Origin: JBBTXJ01 sp038061815
Lineage (GTDB): Bacteria; Patescibacteriota; Patescibacteriia; Magasanikbacterales; JBBTXJ01
Assembly: GCA_038061815.1 (NCBI GenBank)
Contig: JBBTYK010000010.1
Coordinates: forward strand, 1 to 11,742
DNA length: 11,742 bases
Reading direction: 5' to 3'
The translations under genes were made by a program, and so were the position numbers. Below are positions 1 to 6,957 of this stretch, piece by piece. Under the pieces are notes generated by a model. It made no database searches. It worked only from the letters and a program-made list of their open reading frames with translations, and was not told where the DNA came from. Positions within the stretch are counted from its first letter, which is position 1. Every line of letters begins with the position of its first letter.

Positions 1-232
1 CGCGTTTTTCCCAAATAGCCACGCCCGCCTCCACGCGGCGTGCCAGCCAATCCGATGCCGCGCCATTTTCCTCCACTTTACTGCCGAGCACAATAATCGG
101 CGCCTTCAAATCCCACTGTTCCGCGTACATGCGGTCGCGATACGGAAAGCGGACGGAGAGGATAATTGACAAAAGAAAAAACAGGACCGCCGCTGTTGTT
201 ATTGAAATGATTTTTTTAAAACTGATTTTCAT
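1..232 (-). CDS. DUF218 (YdcF/SanA/ElyC-like) membrane protein, 5' part only
   Basis: The gene starts with ATG at 232-230 and runs off the left edge, leaving 77 codons. Residues 7-27 form a hydrophobic N-terminal anchor after a Lys-rich start (MKISFKK), and the following residues (about 44-77) read APIIVLGSKV, then NGAASDWLARRVEAGVAIW. This matches the opening strand and helix of the DUF218 fold (VLG..v..g..S..L..R...a..l). Family members such as SanA, ElyC and YdcF are associated with envelope or polysaccharide processes, but their chemistry is mostly undefined, so I assign no reaction. The start lies 2 nt after the stop of the upstream RNase gene, with AGGA overlapping that stop as a possible ribosome-binding site, so the two are probably co-transcribed. 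The C-terminal part needed to confirm the domain is outside the window. Confidence 0.75.
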   Translation of the reverse strand, partial: MKISFKKIISITTAAVLFFLLSIILSVRFPYRDRMYAEQWDLKAPIIVLGSKVEENGAASDWLARRVEAGVAIWEKR

Positions 233-234
233 TC

Positions 235-1617
235 CTATATTTCAACCACCTGCCCCTCCTCCGGCACGCACACCTGCGTTTTATCGCCAAATTTTTCCTG
301 CAATCGGTGCGCAAGCGCGGACGCGGCGTGCGGTTCACCGTGAATCGTGTAAATCTTTTTCGGCGCGCCCTTCGCCGTGGCGGCCCAGCGCACGAGTTTG
401 TCTTGGTCGCCATGCGCAGATAACGCGCCAATCGCCTTCACTCGCGCCCGCACAGGCACCTCTTCACCTAAAATCTTGACGCGCTCGGCGCCTTCGTACA
501 GCCGCCGCCCGAGCGTTCCTTCGGCGCAATAGCCGATAATCAACAACGTGCTCTTCGGGTCGCGCAGATAGCGAAGCGCGTGATGCACAATGCGGCCGCC
601 GTTCATCATGCCGCTCCCCGCAATAATAATTTTCGGCCCTTTTACGTTATTAATCGTCTTTGATTCGTCGCGCGTGCGCGTCACCGTCAGTCCGGGAAAC
701 TGAAAAAAATCATCGCCCGCGTCGCGCAAATGTTTCGCTTCGCGGTCATAATACTCGGGATGGCGGCGATACACCTGCATCGCGCTGATGGCAAGCGGAC
801 TGTCCAGAAAAATGGGCACGCGTGGCAGGGCATGTTTGTGTTCAATCAGTTCATTGAACTCATACAGCAATTCCTGCGTGCGTTCAATGGAAAACGCCGG
901 AATCATCAGCGTGCCGCCGCGCGTAAGCGCGTTCGCCACTGCATCGCGGATAATCTTCTGCCGTTCCGTTGTTGATTCGTGTTGACGGTCGCCGTAAGTG
1001 GATTCAATCAGCAACACGTCAACCGATTCGCCAATCGGTTCCGTGTCGCGCAGTATCGGGACATTGTCATTGCCGATGTCGCCGGAAAAAATAAGCCGCT
1101 TATTCTCGGCCTCCAGCGCAATAAAACTGGCGCCGAGCACATGGCCGGCATCGTGGAACGTCACGCGGATGTCCAACGGTTTGCCGGCGCGGCCCTTTGA
1201 AAAATCCACGCGCTCGCCGTAATCCACTCCGCGGCATCGCGTGGCGCCAATCATTAAATCCTCTTCGTGAAACAGCATCGGCGCGCGGAATTTTTTGTGG
1301 TCATACGACATCACCTTCTCCGCGTCCGCCCATACGAGTTGCATAAGCTCAATGGTGCCTTTTGTGCCGTACACTTTGCCGCCGAATCCGTCGTGAATCA
1401 GTTTAGGAATGCGCCCGTTGTGGTCAATGTGCGCATGCGTCACAAAAATAATGTCAATGGATTTCGGGTCAACCGGAAACGCATCGTGATTACGCGCCTC
1501 GTTGAACTGCGAACCCTGAAACATGCCGCAATCAACGAGCGCGCGCGTTTTTTTCGTCTCAACAAAAAAACAGGAACCGGTCACGCCGCGCGATGCGCCG
1601 AAAAAAGTTAATCGCAT
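235..1617 (-). CDS. Beta-CASP metallo-beta-lactamase RNase (CPSF73/Ysh1-like RNA-processing exonuclease family)
   Basis: A 460-residue protein that reads as a complete metallo-beta-lactamase plus beta-CASP enzyme, the family that cleaves or trims RNA with two zinc ions. Visible motifs: HAHIDH at residues 61-66 (motif 2), GHVLG (motif 3), FSGDIG (motif 4), ESTYGD (beta-CASP motif A), the PAFSIERTQELL helix, GSGMMNGGRIVHH (beta-CASP motif B region), SAHGDQ and a final IHGE. Length is normal for the short bacterial/archaeal type without KH or extra C-terminal domains. I chose ATG 1617-1615 (MRLTFFGASRGVTGSC) over an in-frame start six codons upstream, because the family begins with this strand and the -10 box TATACT sits exactly 6 nt before it. 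It is divergent from the gene at 1678 and leads a probable two-gene unit with the DUF218 gene. Role in mRNA decay or RNA maturation is inferred from family. Confidence 0.93.
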   Translation of the reverse strand: MRLTFFGASRGVTGSCFFVETKKTRALVDCGMFQGSQFNEARNHDAFPVDPKSIDIIFVTHAHIDHNGRIPKLIHDGFGGKVYGTKGTIELMQLVWADAEKVMSYDHKKFRAPMLFHEEDLMIGATRCRGVDYGERVDFSKGRAGKPLDIRVTFHDAGHVLGASFIALEAENKRLIFSGDIGNDNVPILRDTEPIGESVDVLLIESTYGDRQHESTTERQKIIRDAVANALTRGGTLMIPAFSIERTQELLYEFNELIEHKHALPRVPIFLDSPLAISAMQVYRRHPEYYDREAKHLRDAGDDFFQFPGLTVTRTRDESKTINNVKGPKIIIAGSGMMNGGRIVHHALRYLRDPKSTLLIIGYCAEGTLGRRLYEGAERVKILGEEVPVRARVKAIGALSAHGDQDKLVRWAATAKGAPKKIYTIHGEPHAASALAHRLQEKFGDKTQVCVPEEGQVVEI

Positions 1618-1623
1618 AACGAT

Positions 1624-1632
1624 AGTATACCA
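1624..1632 (-). promoter_or_regulatory. Extended -10 promoter of the beta-CASP RNase gene
   Basis: On the minus strand TGGTATACT forms an extended -10 (TGn plus TATACT, the latter at 1629-1624). No convincing -35 is visible. Six bases separate TATACT from the ATG at 1617, so transcription would be expected to start at or next to the A of the start codon, giving a leaderless mRNA. No Shine-Dalgarno precedes the start. Confidence 0.65.
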
Positions 1633-1657
1633 CACCCTTCTCTCTGTCGCCGTCTTG

Positions 1658-1666
1658 TGCTACAAT
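1658..1666 (+). promoter_or_regulatory. Extended -10 promoter of the membrane protein gene at 1678
   Basis: TGCTACAAT is an extended -10 box with TACAAT at 1661-1666. The ATG lies 11 nt downstream, so the mRNA would have a leader of only about 5 nt. An alternative, weaker hexamer TACACC at 1666-1671 would leave exactly 6 nt before the ATG. It faces away from the RNase promoter; the two share a 60-bp intergenic region. Confidence 0.55.
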
Positions 1667-1677
1667 ACACCTCACCT

Positions 1678-2328
1678 ATGTCTCGCGAGGAGTACGATGA
1701 CCGCACGGTAGAGATTCAGGAACCAGCCATCAATGAGATTAAAAAACCGCGTTCGTGCGCAAAACGCGCCTGCGGGTCAGGCTGCGGATGCGCGGCGCTG
1801 ATGATTGTGTTACTTGCCGGCGGCATGTGGCTGTTTGCGCCGCCAAAACCGGAAAAAGTGACTGCGCTGCCGGACGAATTCCCCGCATCATTTCCACTCT
1901 ATAAACCGGAGTCCATCACCGGCATCACGCACACGAGCGCCGAACGAAAAAAACGCGGGCCCGAAGCGGCGGCGATTATTCCGAAAATCGTGCTCACGCC
2001 CGTGTTCGTATGGCTCAAACGAGCAGACACCGACACGCGCACCTCAACGTGGCGCGCCATCCGCGAGGCCATCAGCACTCCCATCACCACCTACACCAAC
2101 ACCACGGCGGTCACATGGGAGGGGCTGGGCGCCGAACCGGAGTTCATTGACGAGTGGTACTATAATGAACTCTCAAAACAGGGGCTCGCCGTGACGCGCA
2201 TCGCCGTTTCATCAACCAGCCGCGCGTTGCGCTTCACGGATACGGACGTCAACGGCGCCGTATCCATTGACGACCACACGCCGAGCGTAGGAACGGATAG
2301 TGTGACGATTCGAGTTGAATATCCGTAA
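1678..2328 (+). CDS. Unrecognised single-pass membrane protein with cysteine-rich juxtamembrane segment
   Basis: A 216-residue protein I cannot assign to a named family. Residues 1-26 are acidic then basic and presumably cytoplasmic. Residues 27-38 carry four cysteines (C27, C32, C36, C38) in a short Gly/Ala stretch, and a hydrophobic segment follows at about 39-55, ending AGGMWLFAPP. The rest (about 56-216) is soluble and probably extracytoplasmic. It opens with LPDEFPASFPLYKPESI, resembling a motif I associate with small anchored proteins of Parcubacteria, and is Thr-rich with a likely alpha/beta C-terminal domain ending TIRVEYP. Start: ATG 1678 is preferred to an in-frame GTG at 1657, because that GTG overlaps the -10 box TACAAT. 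It has its own promoter and no same-strand partner closer than 80 nt. The Cys cluster could bind metal or be acylated, but this is only a possibility; no classical lipobox is seen. Confidence 0.8.
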   Translation: MSREEYDDRTVEIQEPAINEIKKPRSCAKRACGSGCGCAALMIVLLAGGMWLFAPPKPEKVTALPDEFPASFPLYKPESITGITHTSAERKKRGPEAAAIIPKIVLTPVFVWLKRADTDTRTSTWRAIREAISTPITTYTNTTAVTWEGLGAEPEFIDEWYYNELSKQGLAVTRIAVSSTSRALRFTDTDVNGAVSIDDHTPSVGTDSVTIRVEYP

Positions 2329-2352
2329 CTATCCACACCCTGCCTTGACGTG

Positions 2353-2361
2353 TGCTATACT
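2353..2361 (+). promoter_or_regulatory. Extended -10 promoter of the MscS-like gene
   Basis: TGCTATACT, with TATACT at 2356-2361, is a strong extended -10. Transcription would begin near 2368, giving a leader of about 40 nt that contains a Shine-Dalgarno. This contrasts with the leaderless geometry of neighbouring genes. TTGACG at 2345-2350 is too close (5 nt) to act as its -35. Confidence 0.6.
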
Positions 2362-2394
2362 AGAAACGGCAAACAACCTGTCATCTTTTCAAGA

Positions 2395-2403
2395 AAGGAG
2401 GTG
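2395..2403 (+). promoter_or_regulatory. Strong Shine-Dalgarno for the MscS-like gene
   Basis: AAGGAGGTG is a full-length match to the 16S rRNA anti-Shine-Dalgarno, with GGAGG ending 7 nt before the ATG at 2409. It is the only strong ribosome-binding site I see in the window, which makes the contrast with the leaderless genes clear. Confidence 0.85.
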
Positions 2404-2408
2404 GGCAT

Positions 2409-3095
2409 ATGTTGTGGGACAAATGGCTTGAAGTAGTATTTGATTCCTTCGGCAGTCTTTGGGAGGGCTTCGTGGATATCATCCCCGGACTCCTCGCGGC
2501 ATTTATCGTGCTCGTCGTGGGATGGGCCATCGCCGCGCTCGTGGGACGGATTGTAGAACGTGTCATTGAAGTGTTGTGGATTGAAAAAGCGATTCACAAA
2601 CTCCATATCACCGAAGCGTTCGGAAACTTGGGCGTCAAGTTCAGTTTCTCCGGACTCTTGGCGTGGCTGGTGAAGTGGTTCCTGATTTTGGTTTTCTTCA
2701 TCGCCGCGACCGATATCCTCGGCCTCTCGCAAATCACTGACTTCCTGAATCAGGTGGTACTCTACATCCCGAACGTCGTCATCGCCGCGGTGGTGCTGCT
2801 CTTGGGCGCGGTGATTGGTTCGTTCGCGGGCGAAGTGGTTGAACGCGCGGTGCGCGCCAGCCATCTGCATTCGGGAGAGTTCATGGGCGGAATCGCCAAG
2901 TGGGCGATTATCATTTTCGCCTTCATGGCGGCCTTGGTGCAGTTGGGCATTGCGGCCGAAATGATTAAGACGCTCTTCACTGGTTTGGTGGCGATGTTGG
3001 CGCTCGCCGGCGGCTTGGCCTTCGGGCTGGGCGGCCGCGACCACGCCGAACGCATGTTGGCAACGTTGAAACACGATTTGACCAGTAGAAAATAA
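2409..3095 (+). CDS. MscS-like multi-pass membrane protein ('conserved TM helix' type, no beta domain)
   Basis: A 228-residue integral membrane protein with about five hydrophobic segments: roughly 24-46, 83-106, 114-138, 160-183 and 189-208. Two related blocks (VVGWAIAALVGRIVERVIE at about 36-54 and LLGAVIGSFAGEVVERAVRA at about 131-150) show an internal repeat, as in the 'conserved TM helix' family (PF05552 type). The last segment, ALAGGLAFGLGGRDHA, resembles the glycine/alanine-rich pore helix TM3 of MscS. The protein stops about 20 residues later, so the cytoplasmic beta and alpha/beta domains of true MscS are missing. It may be a minimal channel or a membrane scaffold; gating by tension is not shown by the sequence. 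It is monocistronic, with promoter, strong Shine-Dalgarno and a terminator immediately downstream. Confidence 0.85.
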   Translation: MLWDKWLEVVFDSFGSLWEGFVDIIPGLLAAFIVLVVGWAIAALVGRIVERVIEVLWIEKAIHKLHITEAFGNLGVKFSFSGLLAWLVKWFLILVFFIAATDILGLSQITDFLNQVVLYIPNVVIAAVVLLLGAVIGSFAGEVVERAVRASHLHSGEFMGGIAKWAIIIFAFMAALVQLGIAAEMIKTLFTGLVAMLALAGGLAFGLGGRDHAERMLATLKHDLTSRK

Positions 3096-3112
3096 AGAAA
3101 CGTACGTTTCTT
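3095..3112. repeat. Perfect 18-bp palindrome after the MscS-like gene
   Basis: AAGAAACGT is followed directly by its reverse complement ACGTTTCTT. The palindrome begins on the last base of the stop codon (TAA 3093-3095) and ends 2 nt before the terminator stem. As RNA it could fold into a 7-bp stem with a GTAC loop; as DNA it has the symmetry of an operator for a dimeric regulator and lies about 40 bp upstream of the lepA -35. Either role is inference. Confidence 0.7.
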
Positions 3113-3114
3113 AC

Positions 3115-3141
3115 AAAAATCCCGCTCCCAGCGGGATTTTT
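3115..3141 (+). terminator. Rho-independent terminator
   Basis: A perfect 12-bp stem (AAAAATCCCGCT at 3115-3126 pairing with AGCGGGATTTTT at 3130-3141) closes a CCC loop. The A-run and T-run make it plausible in both directions. It separates the MscS-like gene from the lepA promoter, which starts only 14 nt later. Confidence 0.92.
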
Positions 3142-3154
3142 GATGGTATGCGCA

Positions 3155-3183
3155 TTGACGAACCGCCTCAAAACCGATACACT
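3155..3183 (+). promoter_or_regulatory. Sigma70-type promoter of lepA, leaderless geometry
   Basis: TTGACG (-35, 3155-3160), a 17-nt spacer, and TACACT (-10, 3178-3183) form a near-consensus promoter. The GTG start of LepA at 3190 follows the -10 by exactly 6 nt, so the transcript should begin at the start codon. The promoter lies inside the reading frame that would be translated if the upstream ATG at 3148 were used, which argues against that start. Confidence 0.75.
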
Positions 3184-3189
3184 GCCTTC

Positions 3190-4977
3190 GTGCAAAACAT
3201 TCGCAACTTCTGTATCATCGCGCACGTTGACCACGGAAAATCCACATTGGCGGACCGTTTTTTGGAATTGACTGGCACGGTGGAAAAACGAAAATTGCGC
3301 GCGCAAATGCTGGACCAGATGGAATTGGAACAGGAAAAAGGCATCACCATCAAACTCGCGCCGGTGCGCATGCAATATCACGGGTATACGTTAAACCTGA
3401 TTGATACGCCCGGGCATGTGGATTTTAATTACGAAGTCTCGCGCTCGCTCGCGGCTGTGGAAGGCGCGATTTTACTGGTTGACGCCACGCAAGGCGTGCA
3501 AGCGCAAACGCTCGGCAATTTGTACCTCGCCATTGAGCAGAATCTCGCCATCATTCCCGTGGTGAACAAAATTGACCTGCCGGCGGCGGATGTCGCGCGC
3601 GCCAAACGTGAAATTGTACAGCTTGTAGGCTGTGACGAACAAGGTATTTTGACGGTCTCCGGCAAAACCGGCGAAGGCGTTGACGCGCTGCTCCAGGCCG
3701 TAATTGACCGCATTCCCTCGCCGCGCGGCAATGCCGATGCGCCGCTTCGCGCTCTCATTTTTGACTCGCGTTTTGACGATTACAAAGGCGTCATCGCATC
3801 AGTGCGCATTGTGGACGGCGCCGTCAAACGGCGTGATAAAATCACCATGATGAAAACAGGCGCGCGCGCGGAGGCAGAAGAAGTTGGCATTTATACACCG
3901 ACTTTAAAATTAGAAGAGACACTGGCGTGCGGCGCAATCGGTTATATCGCCACCGGTATTAAAGACATCGGACGGGTGCGCGTGGGCGACACAATCACCG
4001 CCGAGAAGGCGGCCGCCGTTACGCCGCTCCCCGGTTATCGCGAAGTGAAACCGATGGTGTTCGCCGGCATTTTCCCCAAAGAAGGAAACGAATACACCGT
4101 ACTGCGGGAATCCATGGAAAAATTGAAACTGAACGACGCCGCGCTCCAGTTTGAGCCTGAACATTCGCAAGCGCTGGGTTTTGGATTCCGCTGCGGATTG
4201 CTCGGACTGCTTCATCTTGAAATAACGCAAGAACGATTGCGCCGCGAATACGACATGGATGTGATTGTGACGGTGCCGTCGGTGGCGTACCGCGTCACGA
4301 ACGCGCGCAATGAAACCGTCATCATCAAAAGCCCGCAGGAACTTCCGGACCCGTCGCGCATCAAACTCACCGAGGAACCGTGGATGAACGTTGACATGGT
4401 GACGCCTGCGGCATACGTAGGCGCCGTCATGCAGTTGACCGCCGACCGCCGCGGACGCTATCGCACCACCGAATATCTCGCCACCGGCAAAGACCAGCGC
4501 GCTATTTTGCACTACGAAATGCCGCTCGCCGCGCTCATTGTGGATTTTTACGACGCGCTGAAAAGCGCCACCGCCGGCTACGCATCGCTCAATTATGAAT
4601 TTAAAGGATTTGAACCGACCGAGATTGTGCGATTGGATATTGTGGTCGCCGACCGGCCGGTTGAGGAACTCGCGACACTCGTGTGGCGCGATGCCGCGTA
4701 CGCCACCGGCAAACGCATTGTGCAAACGCTCAAAGATACGCTGCCGCGCCAGCAGTTCATGGTTAAAATCCAAGCGGCGGTTGGCGGTAAAATTATTGCG
4801 GCGGACCGTATCGCGTCATTCCGCAAAGATGTAACCGCGAAATTGTACGGCGGCGACGTGACGCGCAAAAATAAACTGCTTGACAAACAGAAAAAAGGCA
4901 AAAAGCGCATGCGGACGGCCGGGGAGGTTGAGATTCCGCCGGAGGCGTATCTCGCGGTATTGAAGAAAAAAGAGTAA
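3190..4977 (+). CDS. lepA: Elongation factor 4 (LepA), ribosomal back-translocase GTPase
   Basis: A 595-residue translational GTPase that binds the ribosome and acts on stalled or mistranslocated complexes. G-domain motifs are intact: AHVDHGKST (residues 11-19, G1), GITIK (51-55, G2), DTPGH (72-76, G3), NKID (126-129, G4) and SGK (157-159, G5). Domain II and the EF-G-like domains III and V follow. The LepA-specific C-terminal signature is clear near the end (YGGDVTRKNKLLDKQKKGKKRM, broken here as YGGD...KLLDKQKKGKKRM), with IPPEAYLAVL before the stop. Start: GTG 3190 gives MQNIRNFCIIAHVDHG, the usual family beginning, and sits 6 nt after the -10 box; the in-frame ATG at 3148 would add 14 unconserved residues encoded by promoter DNA. 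Length is normal. A small membrane-protein gene and recJ follow on the same strand. Confidence 0.97.
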   Translation: MQNIRNFCIIAHVDHGKSTLADRFLELTGTVEKRKLRAQMLDQMELEQEKGITIKLAPVRMQYHGYTLNLIDTPGHVDFNYEVSRSLAAVEGAILLVDATQGVQAQTLGNLYLAIEQNLAIIPVVNKIDLPAADVARAKREIVQLVGCDEQGILTVSGKTGEGVDALLQAVIDRIPSPRGNADAPLRALIFDSRFDDYKGVIASVRIVDGAVKRRDKITMMKTGARAEAEEVGIYTPTLKLEETLACGAIGYIATGIKDIGRVRVGDTITAEKAAAVTPLPGYREVKPMVFAGIFPKEGNEYTVLRESMEKLKLNDAALQFEPEHSQALGFGFRCGLLGLLHLEITQERLRREYDMDVIVTVPSVAYRVTNARNETVIIKSPQELPDPSRIKLTEEPWMNVDMVTPAAYVGAVMQLTADRRGRYRTTEYLATGKDQRAILHYEMPLAALIVDFYDALKSATAGYASLNYEFKGFEPTEIVRLDIVVADRPVEELATLVWRDAAYATGKRIVQTLKDTLPRQQFMVKIQAAVGGKIIAADRIASFRKDVTAKLYGGDVTRKNKLLDKQKKGKKRMRTAGEVEIPPEAYLAVLKKKE

Positions 4978-4986
4978 TATATCTCT

Positions 4987-5091
4987 ATGAGCAAACGCCA
5001 TCGCCTCTTTTGGATTATCGTCTCGGTGGTCACCATCGCTGGCATGGTCTTCACGCTGTCGCCGGGGATTCTGGCTGGGACGTATAGATAG
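4987..5091 (+). CDS. 34-residue single-pass membrane mini-protein
   Basis: A short frame starting ATG 4987, 9 nt after the lepA stop, and ending TAG 5089-5091. It encodes MSKRHR, then a hydrophobic stretch of about 24 residues (LFWIIVSVVTIAGMVFTLSP...), and a short tail ILAGTYR. The basic N-terminus followed by one transmembrane helix predicts N-in topology. Very short proteins of this type recur in Parcubacteria genomes as far as I recall, but I cannot name a family. No Shine-Dalgarno is present. The hexamer TAATAT overlapping the lepA stop lies exactly 6 nt before the ATG, mirroring the leaderless promoters nearby, but it has no -35 or TGn and could be chance. The frame is too short to prove coding statistically. 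Confidence 0.55.
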   Translation: MSKRHRLFWIIVSVVTIAGMVFTLSPGILAGTYR

Positions 5092-5127
5092 CGGCCGCTA
5101 CACCGTTGGCGCGAAAAGCGCGTGCCG

Positions 5128-5136
5128 TGCTACACT
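5128..5136 (+). promoter_or_regulatory. Extended -10 promoter of recJ, leaderless geometry
   Basis: TGCTACACT is an extended -10 with TACACT at 5131-5136. The ATG at 5143 follows after 6 nt, so the mRNA should start at the initiation codon. A loose -35 candidate TTGGCG lies at 5106-5111 (19-nt spacer). Confidence 0.65.
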
Positions 5137-5142
5137 ATACCC

Positions 5143-6957
5143 ATGCCCATGCAAAAGCAGTGGCTCGTGGCGGAGCTGTGCCCCGCGACATTCCGCTTGG
5201 AACATCCCGAGCTGCCGGATATCGTCCTGCAGCTTCTTTGGAATCGCGCAATGCGCACCCAACGCGACATTGACACCTTCCTCAACCCGGACTACGGACG
5301 CGACACGCACGACCCATTTTTATTCCGCGACATGCAGAAAGCGGTTGACCGCCTGTTCCAGGCTATCGCGAACCAGGAAAAAATCGTCATACACGGCGAC
5401 TATGACGCGGACGGCGTTTCGGCATCCGTCATTTTGAGCGCCACGCTCGGCGCGCTCGGCGCCGTAACTGATATTTTCCTCCCCCACCGCGAGATGGACG
5501 GCTACGGACTGAATCTGAAAAACGTGGAAAAAATCGCAGCGGGAGGCGCGCGCGTCATCATCACATGCGATTGCGGCATCAGCAACGCCGCTGAAATCAC
5601 CCGCGCCAAAGCGCTCGGCATTGACGTCATTATCACTGACCACCACCAGGAACCGAAAGAACTTCCCGTAGACGCGCTCGCGATAATCCATCCAAAAATT
5701 GAAGGCGAAACGTATCCGTGCAAAACGCTCGCCGGCGGCGGCGTGGCGTTCAAATTGGCGCAAGCGCTCCTCAAAACGCATGCCCAGCACGTTGACCAGC
5801 TTCCGAACGGCGAATCCCATTCGGTTTTTGAAAAATGGCTCCTTGATATGGTGGCAATTTCCTGTGTTGCCGATATGGTGCCGCTCTTGGGCGAAACGCG
5901 GACGCTCGTAAAATACGGACTCATCGTGCTTGAAAAAACGCGTCGCGTCGGGCTGCAGCGCCTCATGAAAGAAGCCGGACTGTTTAATCATGACGGCACG
6001 CTCCGCCGCACCGCGATTTCCGCTGCGGATATTGGTTTCAAAATCGCGCCGCGCATAAATGCCGCGGGACGCATGCATCACGCAACGGCCGCGTTTAATT
6101 TGCTCGTGGAGGAAGATGAGGAAAACGCGCGTATCATGGCGGAGGAAATAAACCGCAACAACACGGCGCGGCAAGAATTGACGGCCGACCTCACGGAACG
6201 TGCGCGCGCCATCATCGCCGAAACGCATCAGACGAATGACCCACTCATCGTCGTGGTGGGACATGGCTGGTCGCCGGGGATTATCGGGCTGATTGCGAGC
6301 CGCATCAAAGACGAGTACTACAAACCGGTCATTGTGCTCGCGGAAAAGGACGGCGTACACGTGGGGTCAGGCCGCAGCACATCAGGATTTAACATGATTC
6401 AGGGCCTCCAGCAAATTCCGGAACTCTTTGTGAAATTCGGCGGTCATCCGCAGGCGTGCGGTTTTACCCTTGCCGCGTCTCCGGCCGAACTCAAAACCGC
6501 GCTCACGCGCATCATTGAAATGCAGGAAACGGATGACACTCCCACGTTGCCGGTTGATGCGGAAGTGGATTTGGAGGCGGTCACGTGGGATTTGTATGAC
6601 CTGTTGGAACGATTCCATCCATTCGGCATCGGCAATCCGGAACCGTGTTTCGTGGCGCGAGATTGCGAAGTGGTGCATGTGGAACCGGTGGGCGTTGACG
6701 GCAAACACCGGCGGCTCCATGTTCGCCATCGCACGAGTATGATTCGCAAAACAATCGGCTTCAACTGCGCGGAGTGGTGCCCCGCGCTTGTGGCGGGCGA
6801 CCATCTTGATATGGTATTTGAGGTAGGCGTCAACGAATGGAATGGCAATCGCGAATTGCAGCTCAAGATGACGGACGTTCGGCTGACTACCACTCGCGCG
6901 CTCATGCCGATGCCGATTGCGGCTCCAGTTACGGTTCCTGATACCACCATCCTATGA
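5143..6957 (+). CDS. recJ: Single-stranded-DNA-specific exonuclease RecJ
   Basis: A 604-residue DHH-family 5'-3' ssDNA exonuclease used in recombination and repair. Motifs in order: HGDYDADGVSAS (DYDADG at 86-91), CDCG (142-145), TDHHQE with DHH at 166-168, CVADMVPLLGETR (about 241-253), RINAAGRM (304-311), then the DHHA1 substrate-binding motif GSGRS and FGGHPQACGF (GGH at 433-435). From about 460 on comes the OB-fold with the signature FHPFGIGNPEP. All expected metal-binding Asp/His residues are visible. Start: ATG 5143, preferred to an in-frame GTG at 5122 that lies upstream of the -10 box; ATG 5149 two codons later is also possible. Its stop overlaps the RNase H start (ATGA), so the two are translationally coupled. 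The C-terminal 20 residues are Met/Pro/Ala-rich and look unstructured. Confidence 0.97.
   Translation: MPMQKQWLVAELCPATFRLEHPELPDIVLQLLWNRAMRTQRDIDTFLNPDYGRDTHDPFLFRDMQKAVDRLFQAIANQEKIVIHGDYDADGVSASVILSATLGALGAVTDIFLPHREMDGYGLNLKNVEKIAAGGARVIITCDCGISNAAEITRAKALGIDVIITDHHQEPKELPVDALAIIHPKIEGETYPCKTLAGGGVAFKLAQALLKTHAQHVDQLPNGESHSVFEKWLLDMVAISCVADMVPLLGETRTLVKYGLIVLEKTRRVGLQRLMKEAGLFNHDGTLRRTAISAADIGFKIAPRINAAGRMHHATAAFNLLVEEDEENARIMAEEINRNNTARQELTADLTERARAIIAETHQTNDPLIVVVGHGWSPGIIGLIASRIKDEYYKPVIVLAEKDGVHVGSGRSTSGFNMIQGLQQIPELFVKFGGHPQACGFTLAASPAELKTALTRIIEMQETDDTPTLPVDAEVDLEAVTWDLYDLLERFHPFGIGNPEPCFVARDCEVVHVEPVGVDGKHRRLHVRHRTSMIRKTIGFNCAEWCPALVAGDHLDMVFEVGVNEWNGNRELQLKMTDVRLTTTRALMPMPIAAPVTVPDTTIL

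Noticed and set aside
2345..2350. TTGACG as -35 box of the MscS-like gene
   Set aside because: Only 5 nt separate it from the TATACT -10; the extended -10 TGC is the better explanation.
2355..3074. Open frame of 239 codons antisense to the MscS-like gene
   Set aside because: His/Gln/Arg-rich low-quality composition; the plus strand has a promoter, perfect Shine-Dalgarno, membrane segments and terminator.
3910..4773. Long open frame antisense to lepA (and similar antisense frames over recJ, dnaK and the RNase gene)
   Set aside because: Arg/His/Phe-rich or Ser/Thr-rich translations without family features, fully overlapped by genes with clear motifs.
4975..4980. TAATAT as a definite promoter of the 34-residue mini-gene
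   Set aside because: The 6-nt spacing fits, but there is no -35 or TGn and the hexamer includes the lepA stop codon; kept only as a remark.
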